64,000 bases of DNA from Bacillus sp. EB600 (GTDB lineage: Bacteria > Bacillota > Bacilli > Bacillales > Cytobacillaceae), in NCBI RefSeq assembly GCF_024494385.1, contig NZ_JAEVLT010000001.1, positions 248,001 to 312,000 on the forward strand, read 5' to 3'. The translations under genes were made by a program, and so were the position numbers. The notes beneath the pieces were generated by a model that was not told the origin of the DNA, searched no databases, and saw only the letters and a program-made list of their open reading frames with translations. Positions 27,682 through 38,262 of the stretch are shown here, one piece after another. Numbering within the stretch: the stretch's first letter is position 1; the number at the start of each line of letters is the position of its first letter.

Positions 27682-28145
27682 TTTGTCCTCTTCCTCAAAA
27701 TCGACTTGTTCTTTACATTGCATTCCTACGTCTGCATTTTATCATTAGTTGAAAAGTATGATGGGATTTTCATCTTTACATACTCCCGATTCCTAGTTTA
27801 AATTGTACTTCATTTCCTATTTCCTACTCTAATTACTTTTCCTTTATGAACAGTAACTTCAAGTATATATCCCTATGATAAAGAAATAATTGCTTTACAT
27901 CAAGATTCTTGATTCCTCTACTATTAACATATAGATTATAACTTAATTCAGCCTTGTGAATTAAACAAAGACTCTTCAGGCAAAACGCCGATTTTATTTA
28001 AAAAATTTGCTGAAAGGGGATTTCTTTGATATTTTCTTGCCTTTTAAATTATGGGCATTTTCTATAATATAGGCCATTCAACCACCTCTTTTCCTGTCTA
28101 TAGACAAGCTATGAGGAAAACTAGAAATTATGCTAAAAAGAACCA
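27682..28145. other. AT-rich intergenic region upstream of ypiA, no gene seen
   Basis: Roughly 460 bp of AT-rich sequence lie between the ypiA start and the repeat at 28146. Short open frames exist on both strands, but none has a ribosome site or a recognisable product. The ypiA promoter should lie here and could not be assigned. Confidence 0.55.
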
Positions 28146-28290
28146 AAAGCGCAAGCGCCTGTTTAGCGACGTATGGACTGGAGCACACCGACTAGTTAAA
28201 GGAAACACGAAGAGCGTAAGCGATTCGATGTTGACTTATCGTAGGAAGGTGGGCGAAGTACACTAGTCGCTAGGCGCTGGAGCTGGACGT
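28146..28290 (+). repeat. Dispersed structured repeat, copy 1
   Basis: A complete copy of the repeat family also found at 30820, 43745 and 62255. It starts AAGCGCAAGCGCC, contains AGGAAACACGAAGAGCG and GTTGACTTATCG, and ends GGCGCTGGAGCTGGAC. Its ends can pair: AGCGAC near the left end with GTCGCT near the right, and GCGCC with GGCGC. The right flank to about 28340 resembles the flank of the 62255 copy, so the unit may be near 190 bp. It lies between aroA and ypiA. Confidence 0.9.
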
Positions 28291-28344
28291 AGATTAACTA
28301 TATTCAAAATTATCAACTGGTAATTCTTTTATAATTTCCTTAAA

Positions 28345-28378
28345 AAGAAAAAAGCCGCTTAAATGAATGCGGCTTTTA
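28345..28378 (-). terminator. Intrinsic terminator after aroA
   Basis: An AAAAGCCGC/GCGGCTTTT stem with a ten-base loop is followed by a T-rich tract on the minus strand. The aroA stop (28376-28378) is in the stem. It closes the aromatic operon. Confidence 0.9.
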
Positions 28379-29665
28379 TCTTTTTAGATTATTTAAATGG
28401 GTAAAAAAGTCGGGGTAGGAGACAGAAATTGCTCCTGGGTTCTCGAGGCAAACCTCTTCTTGGCAAATTGCAGCAGCAATTGAAAGCATCATCCCGATCC
28501 GGTGGTCTCCATGACTGGAGACTATCCCGCCTGAAAGCCGGGATTTTCCATAAATGATCATCCCATCTTCTGTCGGCTCAATATTTGCACCCAGCTTTTT
28601 CAATTCGTTAACAACCGTATCAATCCGATTTGTTTCTTTTACCTTTAGTTCCTGTGCATCCTTAATGATCGTTTTCCCATCAGCTTGAGTAGCTAGTAAG
28701 GCAATCACAGGGATTTCGTCGATTAATCTTGGAATTAACTCGCCTTCAATAATCGTTCCTTTAAGATTGGAAGTTTTGATCAAAAGATCTCCATAAGGCT
28801 CAAAAGCATTATCCTCACTAGTTAAGATCTGTAAGTCTGCTCCCATTTTTTTCATGACATCAATAATTCCCGTTCTTGTCGGATTTAAGCCGACATTCCT
28901 TAAGATAATTTCACTTTCAGGAACAATTGCACCTGCTACAAGGAAGAAGGCTGCTGATGAAATATCACCAGGAACATGGACATGTGATCCAGTAAATTTC
29001 TGTCCGCCTTTTACTGTAATAACTCCTTTTTCCTTGGTTATTTCTCCGCCAAAATGACGGATCATTCTTTCCGTATGATCTCTTGATTCTGTTTTTTCAA
29101 TTATGCATGACTCTCCATCAGCTTGAAGACCGGCAAATAAAAGAGAGGATTTTACCTGAGCGCTTGCAACTGGCATTTGATAGTGAATCGGCTTTAAATT
29201 TCCCCCGCGAATGGCTAAAGGAGTATACTCGCCATTTTTCCTTCCTTCAATCTGGGCTCCCATTTCCCTTAATGGAACTGTTACTCTTGTCATTGGTCGT
29301 TTGCCAATTGATTGATCACCTTGTAAGGCCGCGAAAAATGGCCTTCCCGACAAGATACCTAACATTAGGCGGATTGTTGTCCCAGAGTTGCCGACATCAA
29401 GAACTTCATTTGGCTCCATCAAACCATCAAAACCATTTCCGATAATCTTTAGTTCCTTTTCTTGCTCTTCAATTTGAACACCAAGCTTACGGAAGCAGGC
29501 AATCGTACTTAAGCAATCATCGCCTGGTAAAAAATTTGATACGGTTGTCAAACCGTTAGCAATGGCACCAAACATGACGGACCGATGAGAAATCGATTTA
29601 TCTCCCGGTACCGCTACACTGCCTGATAAACCTTTTATGTTTATATTCAACTTTATTGACTCCAT
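28376..29665 (-). CDS. aroA: 3-phosphoshikimate 1-carboxyvinyltransferase (EPSP synthase)
   Basis: EPSP synthase joins PEP to shikimate-3-phosphate in chorismate synthesis; in B. subtilis the gene is called aroE. The 429-residue product shows [13 protein letters not shown] with the phosphate-binding lysine and serine, [31 protein letters not shown], the [14 protein letters not shown] [11 protein letters not shown] and the late [12 protein letters not shown] and [10 protein letters not shown]. It is the last gene of the cluster, 27 bp downstream of tyrA. Confidence 0.96.
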   Translation of the reverse strand: MESIKLNINIKGLSGSVAVPGDKSISHRSVMFGAIANGLTTVSNFLPGDDCLSTIACFRKLGVQIEEQEKELKIIGNGFDGLMEPNEVLDVGNSGTTIRLMLGILSGRPFFAALQGDQSIGKRPMTRVTVPLREMGAQIEGRKNGEYTPLAIRGGNLKPIHYQMPVASAQVKSSLLFAGLQADGESCIIEKTESRDHTERMIRHFGGEITKEKGVITVKGGQKFTGSHVHVPGDISSAAFFLVAGAIVPESEIILRNVGLNPTRTGIIDVMKKMGADLQILTSEDNAFEPYGDLLIKTSNLKGTIIEGELIPRLIDEIPVIALLATQADGKTIIKDAQELKVKETNRIDTVVNELKKLGANIEPTEDGMIIYGKSRLSGGIVSSHGDHRIGMMLSIAAAICQEEVCLENPGAISVSYPDFFTHLNNLKR

Positions 29666-29692
29666 GTAATCACCTATTCCCCAGATGTCAGA

Positions 29693-30799
29693 TTAAGATA
29701 TAATAAATGTCGCGTAATCTGTATAGGAGAGGATACACTTCTCCGCTCTTTGACGATCCTCTTCCGTTTGAAAGCTAATTGCGAGGACTCCATAAACATC
29801 TTCTCGTGTTTCATGTATACGAATGTTCGTAATACTGATTCTTTCCTTTGCTAAGTATCCCGTTATTTCTGAAATGACACCAGGAACATCGGGAATATCC
29901 ACAAAGAGATCGTAAAAGGCAGGTATTGCTCCTTTTTCCTTAATAGGAAGGTTGTCACGGTATTCTTTTGCCTCTTTAAAATAATTTAAAATTGCTGGGC
30001 TGTTTTCTTTTTCCAATAATGCTTTGATCCATTCCATTTCCTCTTGCCATTTTTCAAAAAGCTCTAACAAAATCTCTTTATTTTGCAGCAAAATATCCCG
30101 CCACATTTCAGGACTACTTGAGGCAATTCGGGTAATATCCCTAAAGCCACCAGCTGCCAGCCTTGGTATTAAATTTCTTGAATCGGCTAATTTCTCTGTT
30201 TGACGAACAATCGATGCAGCAATAATGTGAGGAAAATGACTGACAATTCCTGTTAGATAATCATGCTCATCTGGAGCAATTGTTAAAAATTTAGCTTTCG
30301 TTCCGTTAAGCCATGATTTTAATTGAGCTACTTTTGAATCCGAAATTCGATCATTTGGCGTCAACAGATAAAAAGCATTTTCAAATAGAATATCTTTAGC
30401 GGCTGTTACCCCACTTTTATGTGATCCTGCCATTGGATGACCGCCGATAAAGGCAAATCCTTTGGTTAAAAGTGGATCCGCAGCATGAACCACCTTTTGT
30501 TTCGTACTCCCAGTGTCTGTAATAATTACATCTTGTTTTAAAGGAAGTCCTGCAAGTAGGCTTATAATCTCCTCCGATTGATTAACCGGTGTCGATAGGA
30601 TAATTAAATCAGCATCCACAGCGCCATCTGGTATTGTTTCTGTATTTTCATCAATAACACCAAGTGCTTTTGCAAGCCCTGCTTGCTCGGCATTTACATC
30701 AAAGCCAATAATAGTAGCATCCTTATGCTCTTTTTTTATACACAAAGCTAAAGAGCCGCCAATTAAGCCTAATCCAATAACAAAAACACGGCCTTTCAA
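29693..30799 (-). CDS. tyrA: Prephenate dehydrogenase with C-terminal ACT domain
   Basis: TyrA oxidises prephenate to 4-hydroxyphenylpyruvate for tyrosine. The 368-residue protein has the Rossmann VIGLGLIGGSLAL, the catalytic-region GGHPMAGSHKSGV, and an ACT domain in the last 75 residues (FVDIPDVPGVISEITGYLA) that likely senses an aromatic amino acid. Start is TTG 30799 behind AGGAGG. A dispersed repeat copy begins only 21 bp upstream, inside the hisC-tyrA gap. Confidence 0.95.
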   Translation of the reverse strand: MKGRVFVIGLGLIGGSLALCIKKEHKDATIIGFDVNAEQAGLAKALGVIDENTETIPDGAVDADLIILSTPVNQSEEIISLLAGLPLKQDVIITDTGSTKQKVVHAADPLLTKGFAFIGGHPMAGSHKSGVTAAKDILFENAFYLLTPNDRISDSKVAQLKSWLNGTKAKFLTIAPDEHDYLTGIVSHFPHIIAASIVRQTEKLADSRNLIPRLAAGGFRDITRIASSSPEMWRDILLQNKEILLELFEKWQEEMEWIKALLEKENSPAILNYFKEAKEYRDNLPIKEKGAIPAFYDLFVDIPDVPGVISEITGYLAKERISITNIRIHETREDVYGVLAISFQTEEDRQRAEKCILSYTDYATFIIS

Positions 30800-30819
30800 C
30801 TATTTGTCCTCCTAACAAG

Positions 30820-30958
30820 AAAAGCGCAAGCGCCCGTTAAGCACACTACAGGACTAGAGCACACCTACTAAAGATAAAGGAAACACGAATTAGCGCATTC
30901 GTGCTTGACTTACCATAGGGAGGTGGGCGAAGTACACTAGTCGCCGGGCGCTGGAGCT
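30820..30958 (+). repeat. Dispersed structured repeat, copy 2
   Basis: It has the same family layout as the 28146 copy: AAAGCGCAAGCGCCCGTT at the left, GATAAAGGAAACACGA in the middle, AGGTGGGCGAAGTACACTAG and GGGCGCTGGAGC at the right. It is more diverged near 30845-30870. It sits inside the aromatic operon between hisC and tyrA, so it is transcribed as part of that message. Confidence 0.88.
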
Positions 30959-31000
30959 AACAATTATCTAAGTTCAAAAATTCTATACTTTCTTATTCTT

Positions 31001-31056
31001 TAAGAAAAGCGCAAGCGTCCAGCGGAAAACCACCAGTTGCTGGACGCTGGGTCTAG
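31001..31056 (+). repeat. Short hairpin repeat related to the family's ends
   Basis: A short unit begins AAGAAAAGCGCAAGCGTCC, like the long family, but goes straight into a GCGTCCAGC/GCTGGACGC stem with an intervening 15 nt and ends GGGTCTAGA. It looks like an end-only derivative or a distinct small palindrome. On the minus strand it follows hisC and could weaken transcription into tyrA. Confidence 0.75.
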
Positions 31057-31084
31057 ATTGTGTTATGTTCCAAACGTTTACTAT

Positions 31085-32173
31085 TTACTGTTCAGCAAGA
31101 AATTGACTTATTGCATTTAGGACGCCTTCATTTTCTTCAAATGATCCAACTGTAATCCGAACCGATGTTGGAAAACCAAGCGCCTTCCCTGAGCGGACAA
31201 TAAATCCTTTTTGCAGCAAATTTTGAAATACTCGATCTCCATCTACTTTAAAATCTATTAAAAGGAAATTCCCCTGTGATGGAAAATAGCTTAAATTGTG
31301 CGCCTCGCAAAATTGATAATATTGTTCAAGGCCTTGACGGTTCGTTTGTCTACATTGCTGGACAAACTCCTGATCTTTTATAGCTGCAGCTGCTGCAATT
31401 TGACCATATGTGTTAACATCAAAAGGCTCTCTTGCAGGTTCAAGTGCTTTAATAATCTTTTCATTCGCAATCCCATAGCCAATTCTTAATGCAGCAAGAC
31501 CGTATATTTTTGAAAAAGTACGCAAAACAATTAAATTTTCAAAGCGTCTTGTCAGACTGATTGAATTATAATAATCTTCTGCCACAACATATTCATAATA
31601 AGCCTCATCCAGCACAACTAATGTTTCAGCCGGAACTTTCTCAAGAAATGCAACCAACTTCTGCTCTGGTATATATGTACCTGTCGGATTGTTAGGACTG
31701 CAAAGCCAGACGATATTGGTGTTTTCATCAATAGCAGCTAGCATCCCGTCCAAATCATGATTTCCGTCTATTACTGGCACTTCAATAATTTTTGCACCTT
31801 CAATCACAGCATTGTGGCCGTATTGGGAAAAGGTGGGTACTGCCATGACCGTGTTCGAATTTGGGTCAAGTAGTGCACTTGAAATGATCTGAATCAAATT
31901 ATCCGATCCATTTCCAAAGATAAGCTCTTCGGGTTTTACTTGATAGTAAGCAGCAACTGCTTCTCTTAAATTCGTTGCATGACCGTCTGGATAAATTGCG
32001 GTACTTTGCTGGTTTTCCCGAATTGCTGCTAAAGCCTTGGGAGAACATCCAAAAGGGTTTTCATTTGATGCTAATTTAACAATCTTATCAAGATTAAATT
32101 CTCTTTTGACTGAATCTATCGATTTACCGGGTTGATAAGGAGTTAAGGTTAACAGCTGTTTTTTCCATCTCAT
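31085..32173 (-). CDS. hisC: Histidinol-phosphate / aromatic aminotransferase
   Basis: This class II-like PLP aminotransferase acts in histidine synthesis and, in Bacillus, in phenylalanine and tyrosine synthesis. The 362-residue product has KLASNENPFG, FGNGSDNLIQ, SPNNPTGTY, VLDEAYYEYV and Schiff-base lysine in RTFSKIYGLAALRIGYG. Its position in the aro cluster supports the dual role. GAGGTG precedes ATG 32173. It lies 107 bp downstream of aroH, where B. subtilis carries six trp genes. Confidence 0.95.
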   Translation of the reverse strand: MRWKKQLLTLTPYQPGKSIDSVKREFNLDKIVKLASNENPFGCSPKALAAIRENQQSTAIYPDGHATNLREAVAAYYQVKPEELIFGNGSDNLIQIISSALLDPNSNTVMAVPTFSQYGHNAVIEGAKIIEVPVIDGNHDLDGMLAAIDENTNIVWLCSPNNPTGTYIPEQKLVAFLEKVPAETLVVLDEAYYEYVVAEDYYNSISLTRRFENLIVLRTFSKIYGLAALRIGYGIANEKIIKALEPAREPFDVNTYGQIAAAAAIKDQEFVQQCRQTNRQGLEQYYQFCEAHNLSYFPSQGNFLLIDFKVDGDRVFQNLLQKGFIVRSGKALGFPTSVRITVGSFEENEGVLNAISQFLAEQ

Positions 32174-32280
32174 TATTTATTCACCTCATCAGAAAACTTT
32201 ACTATACTAACAAATTAAAGCAATAAAGAAACATTTTTATTTTATCACATAATAAATAAACCCATTAAGTTTTTCTCCGG

Positions 32281-32643
32281 TTATTTCTCTAAATCCGGTC
32301 TAAGAATCTTCGCTTCCTTTAAATAAACATGTATAATTTCATTTTGCTCTTTCTCCGTATTTAGGTGCAGCATTACTCTTATACACATTTTCAATGAATT
32401 TGGAACAGGCATTTCACTCATGCACATGACAGGGACATATTTCCACCCCTCCATTTGGCGGAGTCCTTTTGCAGGAAAGCCGGCGTTAATATCTTCAGTA
32501 GTTGAAATAAAAGCGGAAGCGACATCATTGGGATAAATATCATTTTGTTCGATCATTGTCTTAAATAGCTCTACTGCCGCATTCAAAATATCCGCTTCTG
32601 TATTATTCTTTACAGTGGTGGCTCCTCTCACCCCTCTGATCAT
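32281..32643 (-). CDS. aroH: Chorismate mutase, AroH type
   Basis: AroH converts chorismate to prephenate. The 120-residue monofunctional product matches the trimeric AroH fold: IRGVRGATTV with the active-site arginine, ADILNAAVELF, SAFISTTEDINAGFPAKGLR and the C-terminal MCIRVMLHLNT. It follows aroB by 14 bp. Confidence 0.95.
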   Translation of the reverse strand: MIRGVRGATTVKNNTEADILNAAVELFKTMIEQNDIYPNDVASAFISTTEDINAGFPAKGLRQMEGWKYVPVMCMSEMPVPNSLKMCIRVMLHLNTEKEQNEIIHVYLKEAKILRPDLEK

Positions 32644-32657
32644 CTCTAATCGCCCCC

Positions 32658-33734
32658 TTATTGCCTAAAATCGTTTAGCTTTTCTATCATAATTTCACTT
32701 GAAATCTGTTTAAGTACTGGAACCCCAACCTGTTCCAGCAGTACAAAGTAAATCGCTTCTCCAATTGACTTTTTATCCTGCTTCATTTTTTCAAGAAGTC
32801 TGTCACTTGAAGCTTGTAACGGGATATTTGTCTGATATCCAAGCTTGTGGACCCAGTCGATGAATTCATCTAAATTGAACGTCAATCCTAATAAATCGTT
32901 GCTAAGTTTTAGTGCAAAGACCATGCCAATCATAACCGCTTCTCCATGGGTGAAATTTCCATAACCCATTTCTGATTCGATCGCATGCGCAAGTGTGTGA
33001 CCAAAATTTAGATAAGCTCTGATTCCAGTTTCCTTTTCATCCCGGGAAACGAATTCTCGTTTCACCTTTACACCCTTTGTCAGTGCATATTGTAATTTCT
33101 CGATCGGTAATGACTGAAGATCATTCACGTTTTTGACCAGCCATGCATAAAACTCTGGATCATAAATCAGAGCATGCTTAATTACTTCGGCAAAACCCGA
33201 GCGGACTTCAGCAGGGGGTAACGTGGTTAGTAAATTTAAATCATAAAACACAGCTTCTGGCTGATAAAAAGCTCCAATCATATTTTTCCCTAAAGGATGA
33301 TTGATCGCAACCTTTCCACCAACCGCACTATCATGTGCAAGAATTGTCGTGGGAATTTGAATGAATGGAATCCCGCGCATAAAAGAAGCAGCCACAAACC
33401 CGCCTAAATCACCGACCGCTCCGCCTCCAAAAGAAAGAATGACCGATTTGCGATCAAGATGATTTTCTAGTGCAGCTGATAAGGCTTGATAATATACCTC
33501 AAACGTCTTTGCTTTTTCACCGCCAGGAGCAGTAAAAACAATCGGATTTAAGTCTGCCAAAGCATTCACTAATTTTGAAAGGTGGAAATCGGCAACAATC
33601 TCATCTGTGATAATCATAATTTTCGTTAATTGCTGAAAATGACTGGATAAAAACGGCTTAATTTCAGCAAGTGCGCCTTCGCCAATTACGACATTGTAAC
33701 TCTTTGTTTCTGTTTGAATAAGAACTTTCTCCAT
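32658..33734 (-). CDS. aroB: 3-dehydroquinate synthase
   Basis: AroB makes 3-dehydroquinate from DAHP using NAD and a divalent metal. Seen in the 358-residue product are the NAD-binding GGGAVGDLGGFVAASFMRG, QIPTTILAHDSAVGGKVAINHP, the metal-region HALIYDPEF and LNFGHTLAHAIE, and HGEAVMIGM. Its start overlaps the aroC stop by one base, showing translational coupling. Confidence 0.96.
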   Translation of the reverse strand: MEKVLIQTETKSYNVVIGEGALAEIKPFLSSHFQQLTKIMIITDEIVADFHLSKLVNALADLNPIVFTAPGGEKAKTFEVYYQALSAALENHLDRKSVILSFGGGAVGDLGGFVAASFMRGIPFIQIPTTILAHDSAVGGKVAINHPLGKNMIGAFYQPEAVFYDLNLLTTLPPAEVRSGFAEVIKHALIYDPEFYAWLVKNVNDLQSLPIEKLQYALTKGVKVKREFVSRDEKETGIRAYLNFGHTLAHAIESEMGYGNFTHGEAVMIGMVFALKLSNDLLGLTFNLDEFIDWVHKLGYQTNIPLQASSDRLLEKMKQDKKSIGEAIYFVLLEQVGVPVLKQISSEIMIEKLNDFRQ

Positions 33735-34906
33735 TAAAAATCCCTCGCTGCTTGTCTTTGCCGGTCGATTTCTTCACTGAACTCAGTAAATTGGTCACTA
33801 TGAAATTGTTCAACAAGTGCAGAGGCCAATTCCCATGCGACAACAGCTTCGGCGACAACTGCAGCAGCGGGAACCGCACAGCTATCAGACCGCTCGACAC
33901 TGGCCGAGAACGGCTCTTTCGTTTCAATATCAACACTCTGGAGCGGCTTATAAAGGGTTGGGATTGGTTTCATAACACCTCTGACTACTATTGGCATTCC
34001 TGAAGTCATTCCGCCTTCAAACCCTCCAAGCCGATTCGTTTTCCGGTAATACCCTGTCTGTTTATCCCAAAGAATTTCATCATGGACTTCACTGCCGGGC
34101 TTTCTGGCCGCTTCAAACCCAATGCCGAATTCTACCCCTTTAAATGCATTGATACTAACGATTGCTGCGGCAATTTTAGAGTCTAACTTACGGTCATAAT
34201 GGACATAGCTGCCAATCCCGGCAGGCATCCCAGTTGCGATAACTTCTACAATACCACCGATTGAATCTCCATTTTCCTTGGCCTGATCAATTGCAGCCTC
34301 CATTTTTGATTCTGCATTTTCATCAACGCACCGAACTGAAGAGTTTTCAGCCAGCTCTCTTATTTGATCTAAAGTTAAAGAAGGATCCACCTCCGCTTTA
34401 ACCCCGCCTATTTCTAATACGTGCGCTGTGACTTCTACTCCTACTAATGACAGCAGCTTTTTCGCTACAGCCCCTGCAGCAACCCTTACCGTCGTTTCAC
34501 GTGCGGAGGAACGTTCAAGCACATTTCTCATATCACGGTGTCCATATTTAATCGCCCCGTTTAAGTCTGCGTGACCTGGACGCGGCCGGGTAATTTTTCG
34601 TTTTACTTCATCTTCTGAAATATCTGTAAGAGGATCTGCCCCCATAATGTTTGTCCAGTGCTTCCAATCATTATTTTCAACAACTAAACAAATTGGGGAG
34701 CCCATAGTTTGACCATGCCTGACTCCTGATAAAATTTGAACGGTGTCTTTTTCAATTTGCATTCTTCTTCCACGGCCATACCCTTTTTGCCGTCTGGCTA
34801 AATTTGTATTAATATCGTCAGCCACAAGCGGCATGCCAGCAGGTAAACCTTCTAAAATTGTTGTTAATTGCGGTCCATGTGATTCTCCCGCTGTTAAATA
34901 TCTCAT
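33734..34906 (-). CDS. aroC: Chorismate synthase
   Basis: This FMN-dependent enzyme makes chorismate from EPSP; it is called aroF in B. subtilis. The 390-residue product shows [49 protein letters not shown] and [15 protein letters not shown], all family signatures. ATG 34906 follows a GGGGG-type site. It is the first gene of the aroC-aroB-aroH-hisC-tyrA-aroA run, about 195 bp after cheR and beyond a terminator. Confidence 0.97.
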   Translation of the reverse strand: MRYLTAGESHGPQLTTILEGLPAGMPLVADDINTNLARRQKGYGRGRRMQIEKDTVQILSGVRHGQTMGSPICLVVENNDWKHWTNIMGADPLTDISEDEVKRKITRPRPGHADLNGAIKYGHRDMRNVLERSSARETTVRVAAGAVAKKLLSLVGVEVTAHVLEIGGVKAEVDPSLTLDQIRELAENSSVRCVDENAESKMEAAIDQAKENGDSIGGIVEVIATGMPAGIGSYVHYDRKLDSKIAAAIVSINAFKGVEFGIGFEAARKPGSEVHDEILWDKQTGYYRKTNRLGGFEGGMTSGMPIVVRGVMKPIPTLYKPLQSVDIETKEPFSASVERSDSCAVPAAAVVAEAVVAWELASALVEQFHSDQFTEFSEEIDRQRQAARDF

Positions 34907-35066
34907 ATTCTTTCCCCCTTCAACTCATTAAAGGATATTTTGTATCAATATATCATATGAACATCAATAAACATAGTAAAAAAGTTCAAAATATTATAAT
35001 TTTATAACATCTTTCGACCTTTTTTATTTCCTTAATGGAGATAGAAAACGCTTTTTTCAATGTTAC

Positions 35067-35100
35067 TTCAAACAAAAGGGGCCAAATCGGCCCCCTTTGT

Positions 35101-35103
<3 letters not shown>
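35067..35103 (-). terminator. Intrinsic terminator after cheR
   Basis: An AAACAAAGGGGGCC/GGCCCCTTTTGTTT stem around a five-base loop lies directly after cheR and includes its stop codon. It separates cheR from the aro operon, which then needs its own promoter in 34907-35066. Confidence 0.88.
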
Positions 35104-35874
<771 letters not shown>

Positions 35875-35943
35875 CTATACCGATCTCCTATTTTGACCAT
35901 CTCTATAAGACGTATATGGGATATGCTCACAAACAGCGTGTGC

Positions 35944-35978
35944 AAAAACAGCACTCGTATAAATACAAGTGCTGTTTC
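35944..35978 (-). terminator. Intrinsic terminator after ndk
   Basis: A long stem, AAACAGCACT with GTAT on one arm and ATAC with AGTGCTGTTT on the other, has a two-base loop and G-T pairs. It is followed by a T-run on the minus strand, nine bases after ndk. Confidence 0.88.
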
Positions 35979-35986
35979 ATTACTGC

Positions 35987-36433
35987 TTAATAAACCCAAT
36001 CATTGATTGACTTCGAATAATCAACCAAGCCTGCATCCTTGAAAAAGAGCCCTATTTCACGTTCAGCACTTGCTGGAGAATCGGATCCGTGGATCACGTT
36101 TTTACCAACAGTTAATCCAAAATCGCCACGAATAGTACCTTGGGCTGCATCTTTTGGGTTAGTTGCTCCCATCATTTGCCTAGCAGTTGTAATGACGTTT
36201 TCCCCCTGCCAAACCATTGCAAACACAGGCCCTGAAGTAATAAAATCGACTAACTCACCAAAAAAAGGACGTTCCTTATGTTCCCCATAATGCTCTTCAG
36301 CAAGTTCATTTGGAATGACCATTAATTTCGCTCCAACTAACTGAAAGCCTTTTCTTTCAAATCTAGAAACAATCTCGCCAATCAAATTCCGTTGCACGCC
36401 GTCTGGCTTTACCATTAAAAATGTTTTTTCCAT
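35987..36433 (-). CDS. ndk: Nucleoside diphosphate kinase
   Basis: Ndk balances nucleoside triphosphate pools through a phosphohistidine. The 148-residue product has [34 protein letters not shown], and the active-site histidine in [12 protein letters not shown] 36433 is preceded by a GGGGTG-type site. It lies between hepT and cheR as in B. subtilis. Confidence 0.97.
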   Translation of the reverse strand: MEKTFLMVKPDGVQRNLIGEIVSRFERKGFQLVGAKLMVIPNELAEEHYGEHKERPFFGELVDFITSGPVFAMVWQGENVITTARQMMGATNPKDAAQGTIRGDFGLTVGKNVIHGSDSPASAEREIGLFFKDAGLVDYSKSINDWVY

Positions 36434-36547
36434 GAAAATTCACCCCTGCACCTTTATGTATATGGATTACTGAATAATCCACGAAAATAGTACCATTGTT
36501 TTGAAAATTTCGCAACTTTTAACAGGAGTGAGATGTAAAATATAGGT

Positions 36548-37510
36548 TCAAAATTTCCGTTTTCCGATAAATTTTGCAGTATCTTGAAGTGCTTTTTTTG
36601 CTCGGTTTCCCGGAAGTTCACTTAATACGCATAAGGCCTTATTAAGGTAAAGGTCACTTAGCGCCATTGACTTTTCAATCGCTCCCGACTGTTTAATTAG
36701 AGTGATAATCTTTTCAATGTGTTTGGGATTCATATTTCCGTTAACTGTTTCGATTGCTGCCCGAATTTCCTGATTATCCATTGCATAAAGTGCTGGCGCA
36801 GTAATATTCCCTTGTAATAGATCTCCGCCGGCCGGTTTCCCAAGCATTTTTTCTGTCGAGGTGAAATCGAGAATATCATCAATAATCTGGTAGGACATTC
36901 CTACATAATAGCCAAAGCGAAAAAGCTTTTTATGAATGTCCTCTGTTGCACCAGCAGCTATTGCCCCTAATTGGCAGCTCGTCGCAATCAGCAGTGCCGT
37001 TTTTCGCTTAATTCTGCGGAAATAATCACGAAAGTTTTGATCAAAACGGTATTTATCTTTTATTTGTTCGATTTCACCAATACAAACCTCAACAATCGTA
37101 TTAGCTAGGATTTTGTGAACTGCCGGCTGCTTAATATTTGTAATAGTTTCTAATGAAAGGGCAAGAATATAGTCACCTGTGTACATGGCAACTTTATTGC
37201 CCCATTTTGTTTTAATTGCAGGTTTTCCTCTACGGAGTTCAGCGTCATCGATAACATCATCATGGACTAATGAAGCCATATGAATTAATTCTAGGGAAAC
37301 CGCAACATTTTTTAAGACCTCAATATCATAGTTACCAAATTTCCCTGCAAGCAACACAAAAACAGGACGAATTCTTTTTCCGCCGGCTTGCAATGTATGC
37401 ATAGAAGCATGTCTCAATAGCAGAGAATCTGCCTGCATCGTATCTTCAAGCATTTTTTCAATTATATCAATATCCGAATTCAAAAATGAATACATCATTT
37501 TTAATTTCAT
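36548..37510 (-). CDS. hepT: Heptaprenyl diphosphate synthase component II (HepT)
   Basis: HepT is the catalytic subunit of the C35 prenyl synthase that makes the menaquinone side chain. The 320-residue product carries the two aspartate-rich motifs, LVHDDVIDDAELRRG and QIIDDILDFT, plus GGKRIRPVFVLL. With hepS at 38263 it forms the two-component enzyme. It lies 42 bp downstream of menH, and together the three genes supply menaquinone to the qcr complex. Confidence 0.95.
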   Translation of the reverse strand: MKLKMMYSFLNSDIDIIEKMLEDTMQADSLLLRHASMHTLQAGGKRIRPVFVLLAGKFGNYDIEVLKNVAVSLELIHMASLVHDDVIDDAELRRGKPAIKTKWGNKVAMYTGDYILALSLETITNIKQPAVHKILANTIVEVCIGEIEQIKDKYRFDQNFRDYFRRIKRKTALLIATSCQLGAIAAGATEDIHKKLFRFGYYVGMSYQIIDDILDFTSTEKMLGKPAGGDLLQGNITAPALYAMDNQEIRAAIETVNGNMNPKHIEKIITLIKQSGAIEKSMALSDLYLNKALCVLSELPGNRAKKALQDTAKFIGKRKF

Positions 37511-37552
37511 TTGTATTCACCCAGCTTTTTCATCCTGTCAACACTCATTCGT

Positions 37553-38257
37553 CTAATTTTTTCTGCCGATATGGACAGCAGCCACCCCGCCATTGTATGG
37601 TTTATAATAAATATCCTTAAATCCTGCATCTCCAAACATTTGGGCAAGTTCTTTCATTCCAGGAAATTGCCGAGCTGATTCCTGAAGCCATGAATATTCT
37701 TGGTAACTTCTTGCAAATAGCTTTCCGAAGACTGGCATAATAAAACGAAAATAAAAATAGTACAGCTGTTTGTACCCTGGCATGGTCGGCTGTGATGTTT
37801 CAAGACAAACTGCCATACCTCCCGGCTTTAATACCCTGTGCATTTCTTTTAAGACCTGTAAATAATCAGGTACATTTCGTAAGCCGAAACCAATGGTGAC
37901 ATAATCAAAGCTTTTGTCAGGAAATGGGAGCTCCATTGCATTGCCATGAATTAATTTAACGTGCTTTAGTTTAAGCGCTTTAACCTTTTCCTGTCCAACT
38001 TTAAGCATATTTTCGCTAAAATCTAAACCTACTACTTCCCCGGAAGTTCCAACGGCTTCAGCTAATGCAATTGTCCAATCCGCTGTTCCACAGCAAACAT
38101 CAAGTGCCTTTGACCCTGGTTGTACATTCATTCTTTTCATCGTGTCATTTCGCCATTTAATGTGCTGCTGGAAACTGATCACGGAGTTCATCTTATCGTA
38201 ATTCTCGGAGATATTTTCAAATACGTGATGAACCCGTTCCTCTTTTGACTCTTGCAT
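37553..38257 (-). CDS. menH: Demethylmenaquinone methyltransferase
   Basis: This SAM-dependent enzyme (UbiE/MenG type) performs the last methylation of menaquinone. The 234-residue product shows [18 protein letters not shown], the SAM loop [23 protein letters not shown] and the late [19 protein letters not shown]. In B. subtilis the gene is called menH (menG elsewhere). It begins 5 bp after hepS. Confidence 0.96.
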   Translation of the reverse strand: MQESKEERVHHVFENISENYDKMNSVISFQQHIKWRNDTMKRMNVQPGSKALDVCCGTADWTIALAEAVGTSGEVVGLDFSENMLKVGQEKVKALKLKHVKLIHGNAMELPFPDKSFDYVTIGFGLRNVPDYLQVLKEMHRVLKPGGMAVCLETSQPTMPGYKQLYYFYFRFIMPVFGKLFARSYQEYSWLQESARQFPGMKELAQMFGDAGFKDIYYKPYNGGVAAVHIGRKN

Positions 38258-38262
38258 GGATC

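Noticed and set aside
28051..28266. Plus-strand open frame of about 70 codons before and across the 28146 repeat
   Set aside because: Its second half is repeat sequence, no homologous product is recognisable, and no good ribosome site precedes it.
29083..29445. Plus-strand 120-codon frame inside aroA
   Set aside because: It is antisense to a well-supported essential gene, with no ribosome site or known product.
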